Positions 25,643 through 36,465 of a stretch of 64,000 nt of DNA are shown piece by piece. Source of the DNA: Aaosphaeria pasadenensis (taxonomy: Eukaryota; Ascomycota; Dothideomycetes; Pleosporales); contig JAKLMB010000001.1 of assembly GCA_022813625.1 (NCBI GenBank), positions 1,798,001 to 1,862,000 on the forward strand. Direction: 5' to 3'. The notes beneath the pieces are model-generated. The model was not told the DNA's origin. It saw only the letters and a program-made list of their open reading frames with translations, and made no database searches. Each line of letters starts with the position of its first letter. Position 1 is the stretch's first letter. The translations under genes and the position numbers were made by a program.

Positions 25643-26717
25643 AAGTTACAGAGTATGAGCAGAGGCACTGGCACCCTGTAGTAGTTGTCCATACATACAT
25701 ACTGTGTATCATGTAGTATACGTACTAATAGCATGTGTGTGTAGCATCGCATCGCATCATGATGACAACAACGGGACTACGAACGAACAGTGGGAGTCGT
25801 TTTAAACTCATAACGGGCGAGTGCACCCTGCGTCTGCTCAACCCAACCATCGACTATTCATCGTAGCAGCATTCTCGCGCATCCACCCATGGTCCCATCA
25901 TCGTCGCCTACGCCGGAATCGGAAATTGCCCTATATATCGACAAAATCTGTCAAAAAAACTCAATTTCATCCACCGATAATGGTATTTCGTGCCTACAAC
26001 AGTGCATTCGCGGGATTTTATCGTGACGAGTTAAGACTGTTTACTGGTTACACTCTTGATTGAGGTAATTATAGAAGATACATGAAGCTAGCCGGTGGTC
26101 AGCCCGACGTGCCAGCCCTCGGAACGTACCTACTTGTACTAAGTAGTACCCGCGCGCAGTTACACCCTACTCTTGACTCTGGCTCTGCTTTAACTCTGTC
26201 TCTACCTCTCTACCTCACACTCTCCGAACGTCGACCCTATTTGAGTTTTATTCGATGCTACCGCTCCTTCCAGCCTACTCCCGGTCCCTTGTGGCTGCTT
26301 TTCACTTTGTGTCTACTACTCACGGAGTCCTAGGTAGTAGTTATGTTCTCTGTTGACGAATTTATAGGAGGCGTCTTCTCACGAGCATGGTTCGGTCAAG
26401 TCAATAACATATATTCATAGCATTCATCTAAGGACGTGAGTACTGATATTAGTGGCAATGGTAGCATGAAGTATCAGTTCAATCCGTCGATCCCCCGGAG
26501 CCATCCCGGCAAACGCGATCCTCGCATCGCGACCAACCAACGTCCCATCAACTTAGTATCATGATCCATTCAACAAGCAACCAAGGAGGAGGGACCATTC
26601 TTGTTCTCTGCAACTGCTTCCAACACCAACACCCCTATCGCAAGAGGGCGAAGCCAGTGGAGAATGACTGGGAATCACCCTGCTCACGTTCCTCCTCCCA
26701 CCTGTCCACTCCCCCCA

Positions 26718-28223
26718 CTAAGTTGTATCAGGAGTTGACACGGGCAACTGCTGCAGAACCCTTCCATAGAAGCGGCCCAAGTATCCATTTGGCCCTTCGT
26801 CCGCTGCGTATTCCAGTACATTCCCATATAACCGGAGGAGTTGGAAGACTCCACGTAAACTGATTGTACTGAGTTTCAGAGAGGGACCAACATCTGGTCC
26901 GAGAACATGCGTGCCATGGACAAGAGTCTTTGGGTCTCTGCGAGGGTACGCTAGGTGGACAGAATGATCATGGCCAACAATCGTGAACACCGGTTCGATC
27001 ATGTTGGCTGGCTCGAACGGAACTTTAGCAAGGTCAGCTAATTCCTGTTTTTTGCGCAAGGATGCTGCAATCCATATGCTCATTTGCAGCTGCGCTTCGG
27101 TACGAGATCCTTGCGCAGACTTGACTTCGAATCCAGAAAAGACAGCTTTCCGCCTTGTCCATGCAGCAAGAGTGGGTCCAACATCACTTCGGTCTGCTTG
27201 CTCCAGTCGCTCATAGAGGTCGGAGTATTTTCGATTTCGATGAGAGTATGTTAGAACATAACCTGCCTTTCGATCGACGATTTTAGTTCGAGACTCGTTG
27301 GCAAGAGTCGGGGCGCGGACCGTAGGAAGGTACCGAGGGTCGATAGATTGTGATTTGCTAACAGTTCAGCGCCATCGTCAGGTCTAGGGAGATAATACAT
27401 ACATATTATGGAGGCTCCATCGATCTCCGCCATGGATATCGATCGCCAACTGAAGTAGATGCCGAACTACATCGTCACTCCACGCATTCTCATCTCCTTC
27501 GCGAAGCTGGCAATCGCTCGCATTCTGATAGATGGTCTTGACCTTCTTCCACGTATCAGATAATTCTTTCTCGGTACGCATATCGCTATGATCATAGTCG
27601 CGTGGCTCCATCTTGATCCTGCGGGTTTTGAGCCCAGGATCGCGATCGATGAGACCCTACACAAAGTGATAAGTCTTGTACGTCAATGATGTTTGAGTGG
27701 CGCCACGTACCTTGAAACCTTTTGGAATGAAGCATTCATTGACGCCAGCCTGAAGTAGGTCAATGAGTTCGTCAACTTGCGTTGGGAGGTGCCCCCCAAA
27801 GGTCTCTAGGCTTTCCATCCACACCGGTGGGCGCGCTCTTCTCAGGTCGACAGACCCCCCACGCGGTGGGGTCGAGCGACAGTCCGCACTTGAAGGTAAT
27901 TCAGGATCTACCAATCGATTCAAAGCCGGTGGAGAGTCGATCCCGGCTGGAGATTCGGTTTGGTCTGCCAGAACCGTTGCGGGATCGATCCTGGCTTCGT
28001 TTGTGCTTTGCTCAGGCGCACCATCATCACTGTCGCTCGGTCTCTGCCGTTTCTGGGGGTGCCCTTCACGGGTTTCGAAAATCTGGGGAACCATGGGATC
28101 AGATGCGCAGCGCTTCCGTCTTTGATCGTTCTTGGGCAGTGGATTAAGCGGAGTGGTATCAACAAAACGATTAGGAACAGATTCAAGCCAGAGCTTGATG
28201 AGATGGCGGTCAAATGCATCCAT
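26718..28223 (-). CDS. PD-(D/E)XK nuclease-fold protein, fungal family (468 aa)
   Basis: Three exons: 28223-27711, 27656-27403 and 27357-26718. The introns are 27657-27710 (54 nt, phase 0) and 27358-27402 (45 nt, phase 2). Residues 1-150 are low complexity, with a basic run (QRRKRCASD, QKRQRPSD) that may be a nuclear signal. The C-terminal ~280 residues match the fungal PD-(D/E)XK nuclease-like layout: SDTWKKVKTIYQNA, a helix ending W-S-L-H-N, DPRYLP, then the predicted active-site strands with D284 (KIVDRK), E333-V334-K335 (SGFEVKS) and Q345 (EAQLQMSIWIAA). The remainder is VFTIVGHDHSVHLAY and ISLRGVFQLLRLYGNVLEYA. All expected catalytic positions are present, so a metal-dependent DNA or RNA cutting activity is possible. 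The biological role is unknown. It stands alone between two long gene-free stretches. Confidence 0.8.
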
Positions 28224-29897
28224 TGTAGTGAGTGACAGAAACTGGATTTAAGTATCATGTTATGAGGTTTTCACAATCATTCACTGCCAGATGTTTTATG
28301 TTTGATGTCTAACAAAGGGCAATGGCAGTTGGGATTTAAACAAACAGAACATACCAGACTATCCTAAATCAAGATTAGACGGCCCATAGAACAAACTAAA
28401 TTCTGGCAGCCTCTCCCCTTCCGCTCTCTCCATTGGTCGACAATTGACAGTGGCACGACAACATGGATCACACAAACAATACGGAAGGACCCCAGCAGTA
28501 GTCTATGTCCACCTACCAGTACACTGAGTCCAGTACACTGAGTACAGTAAAGTATCTTCAACAGTTGACCCAAATAAAACCTTTGCGCATTAGAAATAAC
28601 TCTGAACTATGTCATCGTGCATTGATTTATTGTAATACTACAACCTTGAAATACTTAGAAGTATACAAAGTATTTTGATGTTGTACACAGTAGGAATAGT
28701 AGGTGGGCATATACCACTGCCGGGGCCTTCAGTACTCTGAGAGGCATGTTCCTTGTGTCCGCAAAACCAATCATAGGGGTTTCCATCCTACGATTGTGGA
28801 TACAAACGTATGCAGGTAGTAAGTAGTCTTTGGGTGTCGATGAGTGGAAATACAGAAGCAAGCATATGTCAAAGAAAAAGAGCCTCCACAACAACGAACA
28901 ATCGACTCCATCCACACATCATGCGGCCTTCCCTGTGCTCCTCCATACCCATCTCCGGCACTGTACTGTAAAGCGTCCTTGAACGAATTGCTCAGCGCGG
29001 ACCTTTCGGGCGCAATCGGAATTAACTCAAAACGTATTGGAATTGTCATTGGACCAAATCGCTAAGTATGTGCAGCGTATGAACTGTTAGCGTTCAGCGG
29101 GCATCAACTATGTCAAATCGCTTTCTTGGGATATCTCGAGGTATAAACGAGATAATACCCAGGAGTCCACTAGTAGGGGTATGTTATGTTATGCCTTGCC
29201 TTAACTATCAGATGCATGCAAGTTGCATGCGCATGTAACAGGCAGAGACTGCTCAAAAGGGTGGCCCATGCATGAATCAAGCAACCTGTTCAAACTCAAC
29301 TCTCCAGTAACACCTACTAAACAGACATTAGAGGCGCTCTATTGCATTTGCGATAAGAATATTCCACCATGTCACTCTGATGAAATCGCTACCACCACAA
29401 ACACACTCACACGCACACGTTCAGGCAGAGGTCGCTCCATGCGTCATCCTGCTGTGCGGTCATCACTTTTGAGCCCTGTCAGTTGCGCGTGGTGGCCCGA
29501 ACAGAAATGAACAAACCATAGCAGGCCCTACCGAGTGCCCTTCATTTACAGGCCCTGACTAGCAATACCAAAGCACACGCAGCAGGCACAATTGACAGAG
29601 AACCGACAGCAAATCGACAACCAACAGGCCCTGGTGGGGTTTCCCTGTGTCTCGGTATTGGATCCGGCCCCACAGTGCGCTTCACTCAAGAATGGTATCA
29701 TACGCATCAACACTTCATCTCTTCCATATATTTCGATCCCAGTACTTGGGAATTGCTATTCGCCCGCTGCGTATCTTAACATCGGTGCGAGCACGTCCAC
29801 ATCTTACATAATATTTTTTTTTTAATTTGGTGCAACAACGAACGCCAGTGCTTTTTTTAGTGGAAACAGACGTCGCCATGCGGGATCCCCAGACAAT
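28224..29897. other. Gene-free region between PD-(D/E)XK gene and ESS1
   Basis: 1.67 kb holding the upstream region of the nuclease-fold gene and the 3' flank of ESS1. It contains a 14-bp tandem repeat (28517-28549). No coding frame is supported. Confidence 0.5.
28517..28549. repeat. CAGTACACTGAGTM tandem repeat
   Basis: Two 14-bp copies differing only in the last base, then CAGTA of a third. It lies about 300 bp upstream of the PD-(D/E)XK start. Confidence 0.8.
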
Positions 29898-30682
29898 TTA
29901 ATCCAACCTATTGGTGTCATGTGTGTGAGCATCTGGGCGCTTTCTATGATATCTAAAGTGCATTCGTTGTTCGAGAGAGCGCTTACCTTTGAATCAGATG
30001 AAGCCCGGAGGCAGTCTGTACAACTCCGCTGATTTCGCCTGGCTGCAAGCCAAATGCGGCCTCCTCAAACTCCTTCTGCATGTCGTTCCTTCCGAAGAAC
30101 CCACTACGCCATGTCAGTATGGTTGATCTCAAAGAGTAAACGTTCCCAGCGAGTTCTTACAGATCCCCTCCTTTGCGCGCGCTGCTGCAGTCAGATTCTG
30201 TAGTCGCGAGCTCGGAAAGAGAGGCTCCACTGGAGATCTGGTCCTGGAATCCTTTTATGCGATCCCGCGCTTCATCCAAGCTGCGCGTGATCTTGGGCTC
30301 GCGCCAGCTAGCAGGGCGACGGCTTCCGTTGTGCTTCACCAACAAATGTGCCGCCCTGATCTTGCCTTCCGTTCCCGAGAGGTTGCTCGTCGAGATTCCC
30401 TTGGTGCTGTGATGTGCAGCCATGTAGTTCTTGAGCGCCTCAGGATCTGTACCTGCCGGTGGCTCCCATCTCGAGTCCTTGGTTTCGGGGTGGAAGTAGT
30501 AGGGGAGGTTCTTAGTGTTGGAACGGCGGACTTCCCAGCCTGCGGGCAAGCCAGTCTCTGAAGAGGACTACAGAGGCGTCAGTCAACGTAGACGGGAAAG
30601 CCCGTTGTGGAAGTGGCAGAAGTCAATGCAAGTGTGCAAGCGCGGGGTTGTTATTTCTAAGTGAGCTAGCTAAGCTTACCAT
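29898..30682 (-). CDS. ESS1: Peptidyl-prolyl isomerase Ess1/Pin1 (178 aa)
   Basis: Four exons: 30682-30680 (the ATG alone), 30567-30161, 30103-29987 and 29907-29898 (10 nt). Introns are 112, 57 and 78 nt. The exon-1 choice follows from ATG|gtaagc and an acceptor directly before SSSETGLPAGWE; the last exon gives LIQRLD-stop, the normal family end. The WW domain (8-40) has both tryptophans (W12, W35). The parvulin domain (70-178) keeps H75, K79, the phosphate-binding R84/R85, C128 and H172, so it should be active on phospho-Ser/Thr-Pro. Ess1 isomerises the Pol II C-terminal domain to control initiation, termination and phosphatase recruitment. It is divergent from RPB9, itself a Pol II subunit. 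Confidence 0.94.
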
Positions 30683-31507
30683 TGTGTCTGAAGAAGCTTT
30701 AAGGTAGATGGGGGGATGTCGTAGATGGAAGTGAGGGTTCTCAATGAAGTGTATTTGTACGACGAGAGAGGGAGATGAGGTGAGTTACGTAGTTGGATGA
30801 TGAAGAGTAAGGTACGAGGCAGAGTCGAGTCGAGTTGGGTAGGTTTAGAGTGGAGATCAACAGGTCAGGTGGAGTGGGAGGTCACTTGCATATGATGGGT
30901 TTGTCGATCGCAGCAGCCGTGGGAGAGGTTGGCCTGCGGGCGGGGGTTACGACTGGTACAAATACTTTGTTGGGTCGTTTCCACGGCTACAGCAATAATA
31001 ATCAAGTAAGCGCCATGGTCTTCGTCGCCCTCTCACCTAATTTGTTCAAGTACTCAGTCACTCATTTATTATTATACTGTATGATCCAATGATGTTCATC
31101 CTATGGGTTCTAGACAAAAGGTCCATCAACTGGTCACTAATGAATGGCTTGAGCCAGAACAAAGCGATTTCCATCATTGAACGTTGGACCAACCAGTAAC
31201 GGATGCCTTTCAGCCAATCAGAGCGCGGGTAGCTACCTATGGATGAGTCAGCCAACTTTTCATGGCGGCGGTGACACTGTTAAGGCAATCTTCAACTGAT
31301 ACCTCTCTCTCTTTCTCTTCATATTTATTCCACACTGCTTCACGTTCACATTTGAACTCGACCGCATCTATATCTTCGGTACAGCCTCACATCCAAACGC
31401 CTTCCATTTTGCACACAGCGTGACCTCGCAAAACTGTCCACCCCGCACACTGTGACGACCCACTGCACCCAACAACGCTCAACTATATACCCAACCCGAA
31501 ATTCAAC
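30683..31507. promoter_or_regulatory. Divergent promoter of ESS1 and RPB9
   Basis: 825 bp between the two start codons. A CT-rich tract (about 31300-31320) lies upstream of the RPB9 start, and purine-rich sequence (about 30700-30850) lies on the ESS1 side. I see no clear TATA box. The region must serve both genes. Confidence 0.5.
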
Positions 31508-32288
31508 ATGGCAAGCCCAGCTGGCTTCGAAGATGGACAAAAGGACTCAGCCAAGAAGATTCTCTTCCGGTTCTGCTCCGAATGGTAGGTCACAATCATT
31601 TCACAATCATTTCACACTCACACCTCCCTGCCCATATTTACAAAGCTGACTGATATGGCAACAGCTCCAACCTACTTTTTCCTCGTGAAGACAAAGTAAA
31701 TAATAAGCTTCTCTTCGCCTGCCGAACCTGCGCCTTCACCGAAGAGGCCCCCTCGTCATGTGTCATGCGCCACGAGATCGCCTCCTCTGTCGGAGACACG
31801 GCCGGTATCACCCAGGATGTCGCACAAGATCCCACGGTGGGTATCTCCCAAACCCTTTCCAACACTACGCTCTCCGAGTCGTTCCCCGGCCTGTGCACCA
31901 TGTGCGGACAGGACATTGTCTGCATCGAGTGCGGAGAGGACTCGGCGCCTGGTCTCTGCTTTGAGGCCGACGATGAGGATCCCCTCACAGGCGTCGGCGA
32001 GCCAAGTTCAAAGAACTGAGCATTCTCGCACGTTCTCTCGTTGCTTGTACCGCTCGCTTCTCTTTGAGCCTGCTTGCTGATAATGATTCCTGCGTATAGT
32101 TGCCTCGCATCCAGAAGCCCTGCCCGGCATGTGGCGAGAACGAGGCCGTCTTCTTCCAGTCGCAACAGCGAACTGCGGAGACTGGAATGGTAAGCATCTT
32201 CTGTCTTGTCCTTGTTCCTCTGCATCACCCTGACCTGGATTAGAAACTTTACTATGTGTGCTGTGCCTGCGGTAACGTATGGCAGTAA
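31508..32288 (+). CDS. RPB9: RNA polymerase II subunit Rpb9 (127 aa)
   Basis: Four exons: 31508-31584, 31665-31836, 32100-32189 and 32244-32288. Introns are 80, 263 and 54 nt. The start MASPAGF and the order of two zinc ribbons are standard: C23/C26/C45/C48, then C91/C94/C119/C122, ending in CCACGNVWQ. The length is close to the family norm (122-125 aa). Rpb9 sits on the jaw of Pol II and affects start-site choice, elongation through pauses, TFIIS-stimulated proofreading and transcription-coupled repair. Intron 2 is odd: if retained it stays open for 60 codons and encodes another cysteine motif, replacing the second ribbon (see findings). It is divergent from ESS1 and convergent with MRPL38 (261 bp). 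Confidence 0.95.
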
Positions 32289-32549
32289 GCCTCATATACA
32301 AAATAGGATCATAGAAGAGAGTTTGATCCTTCACTACTAGATAGCTCTTTGACGGCGGACCCGCCCAAAATGCATCGATAAGCATGGGAATGGAGTTTGA
32401 TCTTGGTTCATTGATCTATCGTTTGGCGCTGGTTTTGGTATCTGATACCCATAAATACTCGTACAATAGTCTTATACATCCTTGGGTGTTCTTTTTCTTC
32501 TTCTCTTCTCTCTCCCTAACATAACATCATGCCCACGTTCCTTTCCCAT

Positions 32550-33159
32550 CTAAACATGCATCGGTGCTAGCGATAATATCTTGGACCACTGCTTCTGCTT
32601 CAACTCGGCCGCAACGATGCCGCTGACTCTCGTTCCAATTGGCTCCCCCGCCTTGTTGATTAACACGCACGCATTGTCATCGAACTTGACAACACTCCCG
32701 TCGGGCCGCTGCCACTTCTTCGCAGTCCGCACGACTACCGCGTGCCGCACATCTCCACGTCGGACCTTGTTTGCTGCGCTGACGGACACACTGTTGGCCT
32801 CGGGGCCGAAATTTCGCTGCTTCTGCACGACGACTACTATGCGGTCACCTGAAGATCCTTTGCGTCAGTATAACATTAATCACCGGCCACTATCCTTTTA
32901 CATCGCCCTTGTATTGGACCATATGGCGTTGGGGAAGCGGGGGAGTTTCCATACCGACTTTCGCAGGCCTTTTCGATCGCAGAACGTTGACGCACTCGAC
33001 TATGGCGGCACCGGAATTGTCGATGCAATTGATGAGGGACTAGAATCGTAGACCGTATGAGTATTTGTTCCTTTTCATTTCCTTTCCCTCTCCGTTTTGT
33101 TCGAATCCTTCTTTTTTTTCTTGTGCAGCATGTCATATGCATACCTTCAATTGAATCAT
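32550..33159 (-). CDS. MRPL38: Mitochondrial large-subunit ribosomal protein uL14m (132 aa)
   Basis: Three exons: 33159-33145 (MIQLK), 33039-32955 and 32848-32550. Introns are 105 nt (phase 0) and 106 nt (phase 1). The spliced product follows ribosomal L14: MIQLK, then a Cys/Asp/Asn/Ser core (INCIDNSGA), VLRSKRPAKVGDRIVVVV, VRRGDVRHAVVVRTAK, DDNACVLIN, GTRVSGIVAAEL. It lacks a long presequence, as in yeast Mrpl38. uL14m sits at the inter-subunit face of the 54S mitochondrial subunit. It is shorter at the C-terminus and more basic than cytosolic L23 (uL14), supporting the mitochondrial call. Confidence 0.9.
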
Positions 33160-33255
33160 GGTGTCCGACCACTTCTCGCTATTTTTTGCCTCCTTCTTAT
33201 CCCGTAAGAACCCTTTGTTTCGCTACCGTTCGGTCGGTGGCTGGAATGGACGGGC

Positions 33256-33294
33256 GGTTCGGTGCGGTGCGGTGCGGTGTGGTGCGATGCGATG
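33256..33294. repeat. GGTGC pentamer microsatellite
   Basis: GGTTC, then three GGTGC units, then GGTGT, GGTGC, GATGC, GATG. The same pentamer family recurs at 38029-38053 and, inverted, at 46862-46890. Confidence 0.8.
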
Positions 33295-33842
33295 AAGATT
33301 GAATAGAATCGTACAACTGCTCGAATGTGAGAGGCACAGACATTCGATCTTTGGTGGACTAATTGAGACTAGCCCTCCCGGAATTCTCCGTCCGGATCAC
33401 GTTCTCATTGGCCAGTGTAGCTCGTGCACCTCCAGGATTGCAATGTTTGTATGGAGGGTCATTGTAACGACTGCACTCCCTGAATTGGAATGAATACATG
33501 TTGCGCAAACACATACATACATGAGGAATTGGCTATGGAAAATTATAAATAAATCTCTCTGTCCACTTTTGATGTTGTTCCCTTGATCTTACTTGTATTC
33601 CTCTTTCGTCTAGAGGGCTGTTCGTCCTGTAAGATCCAGACCAGGCGGGAAAGCAATAATAGTACTTAGTACATGCGCTTACCACAACCCAACCCGGCAC
33701 ACACACACACACACATTCAGCGCAGTAGAGGGTGACCACAACCCCCATAGGCCATCCCATACTCTCCCATTCCCATCCCCCAAGTCCACAATAATCGCGT
33801 CCCCCATCCCAATCTTCCTCTCCTCCCGCCCTGCCCGCTACC

Positions 33843-33870
33843 CGCCTACGCCTACGCCTACGCCTTCGCC
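33843..33870. repeat. CGCCTA hexamer microsatellite
   Basis: About four CGCCTA units ending in a CGCCTT variant. On the other strand it yields a spurious poly-Arg frame. Confidence 0.85.
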
Positions 33871-34249
33871 TGAAAGCCCATTTCTCTGGGCCGCCGCTCA
33901 TTCCACCTCCACCTTCCTTTGGCCTAACCTCTCCTCTTGTTCTCTTTCAACACCCTCTCCCGGTTCCCGTCCGTTCTTCTGTCTTTTCCCTTCACAATTC
34001 TGCGCATGGCGTTTCTTGCTTTTCCCCAGGTTTGGTGAAACAGACTGGACTTTCCTTCCTTGGATCTACGTCACTCTCACTCCCAGCCTCCCCCTTTCAC
34101 ATCCCCCCGATCCTCTCTCCCGTACAGTACTGGCTCCTTGTCGTATTGCCATTGCTCCGAATATCGCGCACCTGCCAGGCCTTTGTTGCTGCCCCCGGAT
34201 CAGTTGCTCTACATCGTCGCCGACGACGACAACTCAACATCGCGCAGTC

Positions 34250-36465
34250 ATGGCTCCAAGAGCCCACGACAAGAAGGGCGGCCTGACTTTAGAAAAGCTC
34301 GCGTCCTACGACGACGTGATCACGGATGCGCTGGTCGACAAGGTACGCCAATGATCCCTCTTCTATGCATGCACACACAACAACAACAACCAAAGACAAC
34401 GCATGAGACAAGTCGCAATACCACACCGAGTATTTCCGTCCCATGGCCTTACCGACTAACTCACCTGCGCGATCCACAGATTTACTACTGGGCGACCATC
34501 CGGAAGAACCGAGGGGGCCGATTCGCTGCGTCGCGTGGTTTCCTCGAGGAGGATCTTGCAGACATCATCCGGAAGAAGGTGGTTATAGACAAGGATCCGA
34601 CTGCCGCCGTCCAGCACCTTTTGCGATTGCCCGGTTTCCGCAAGTTCTCCAACTCGCTGAGGGACGACAAGGAGAGAGATCACTTCATGCGACACCTTCT
34701 CCGCTATGTTAAGATCTACATGTCCGACTGTCCATTCGAGGTTACCACGACGAACAGATACACGATTTTCGAGCATGAGGCGTCCATCACGGCGCGGAGG
34801 GTCATCAAGCCGCGCGAGGAGATCAAGTACCTGACGGGGGTGAGGGTCGCGATGACGCAAGAGGAGGAGAAGAAGATCGAATTGGCGCGCAAGGACTTCA
34901 GCATGGTCATCTCCAGCCGGAAGAAGACGCGCTCCCTGTTCCTGGGCCCCGCTCGCTTTGCGAATCACGACTGCGACGCCAATGCGAGGTTGTCCACGAC
35001 CGGGCACGACGGGATGCAGATTGTGGCGATCAAGCACATCGACGCAGGGGAGGAGATTACGGTTTCGTATGGCGAGGATTATTTTGGTGAGAATAATGAA
35101 GAATGTCTGTGTAAATCGTGCGAGGAACGCGAAATGAATGGATGGGCACCGTTGAAACCATTGGAGGAGGACGATGAAGAGGAGGGGGACGCCGGCAAGA
35201 AGGGCGCCAGTTCCCAACCGAGTAATAAGAGGAAACACGATTCAGAAACTGTGGAGGGAAGCCAGACCCCAGTATCACCACTATCAGTATCGCCACCATC
35301 ACCGAAGAAAGTGAAGCTGGAAGAAGCAGGCGAAGCACCAATGCGACTTGACGACATATCACTACATTCCCATAAGCGACGTATAGCCCAACCGCTGCGT
35401 GAAGCGACCCTCAAGAAAGCCCACAGCACTTCGTCTCTCCGCCAGGAAGAGCCAATTTCTAGCATTGAGGATCCCTCGTCTTACGTTTCCAGCGCTGGGT
35501 GTGTTTTTAGAGAAATTCGGACGCAACAGCGAGACGGCTGTCTCGTGGTGTCGATCGAAGAAATGAATGCGTCCAGGAGCACGACACCCCCTTCGTCTAC
35601 AGCGGCGGGCTCACCGAAATCTGATCAGTCTACAGACGCGACCTCCGTTGACGAAGAGACAGCAATGCCACGAAAGCAGGAAGAGAAATCACACGATATA
35701 CCACAAACAGACGACGCAACGATAATACCCCAGGAGAATCATACTACAGAAACAACGGAGGAAAAGCCTACTATCGACATCAACCCCAGCATAGGCGTGG
35801 CCACCGTCCAGGTAGAAACGAACACAGTCACAACCACACTTCCCGCAAAAACCATAGCCGCGATATCCGAAGACGACTCCACCTCCGACCTCAGCGAGCT
35901 CTCCCCGCGCTTCGAACTCGACGACAGCATCCGGCAAGTCGTGAAAACCAAGCGACACAAGCCGCCGCCTCTCCCGCGGCGCACGCGCGCAACGTCCCGC
36001 TACGAAGAAAAGATCCGCGTCCCGACGCCCATCATCCTCAACGAATCCCTGCGCTACATCCGCAACCACCGCATCCCCGGCGACTACATCAAATCCGACG
36101 CCCTGCTCTCCGCCAAGTACAGCAAATGGGTCGAATGCCACACGTGCGACGATGTCTTCGTCCAGCAAGACGGCTACCTCACCCGCAAGGAGTGCCCCCG
36201 CTGCGAGCGCCACTCCAAGCTCTACGGCTTCGCGTGGCCCAAGACCGACAAGGACGGCAAGCACGACTCCGAAGACCGCATCCTCGACCACCGCACCGTG
36301 CACCGCTTCGTCGACCCCGAGGAGGAAAAGGTCGTCAAGAAGTCGAAGAAATCACTCAAGGAGTCCATAACCACCAGGTTCTCGACCCCCCGCTCGTTCA
36401 GAGATTCCATGAGCGCGGACGCGGATTCCGGGCGGAGTCGACGGCGCGTGAGGGAGACGATGTGA
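34250..36465 (+). CDS. SET9: Histone H4-K20 methyltransferase SET9 (692 aa)
   Basis: Two exons, 34250-34342 and 34480-36465, with a 137-nt phase-0 intron. The first exon reads MAPRAHDKKGGLTLEKLASYDDVITDALVDK and continues directly as IYYWATIRKN, the Suv4-20/Set9 N-terminal helix region. The SET domain follows (about 110-245), with FEHEASITARRVIKPREEI, the NHxC-type motif ARFANHDCDAN (near 193), EEITVSYGEDYF (near 224) and a post-SET cysteine cluster (CLCKSCEE). A disordered Ser/Glu/Thr-rich middle precedes a conserved fungal C-terminal block with CHTCDD and CPRCERHSKLYGFAWPKT, which looks zinc-binding. The enzyme methylates H4 K20, linked to DNA-damage checkpoint recruitment (Crb2/53BP1) and silencing. 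Confidence 0.93.

Larger units (their letters stand above)
23865..26717. other. 2.9-kb gene desert rich in short tandem repeats and palindromes
   Basis: No frame is convincing. It contains GTGA-type repeats (about 24045-24110), a GGGTGGAA-type run (24300-24345), a GACGGTA heptamer array (24812-24843), an ACAGTC array (25248-25276), a GCGATGACAG minisatellite (25589-25642), GCATC units (25744-25760), TACCTAGGTA (24660-24669), TACTCCGTA (25049-25057) and three adjoining palindromes (25162-25203). Confidence 0.55.
33160..34249. promoter_or_regulatory. Divergent intergenic region MRPL38 / SET9
   Basis: 1.09 kb between start codons. It contains a (GGTGC)n-type array at 33256-33294, a (CA)n run at about 33698-33715 and a CGCCTA hexamer array at 33843-33870. 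The last ~200 bp before SET9 are pyrimidine-rich. The open frames here are artefacts of these repeats. Confidence 0.5.

Noticed and set aside
33533..33901. Arg-rich 122-codon frame
   Set aside because: Its poly-Arg run is the reverse reading of the CGCCTA microsatellite.
34456..35238. 260-codon frame antisense to SET9
   Set aside because: Lies wholly opposite the conserved SET domain, whose sense frame is unambiguous.
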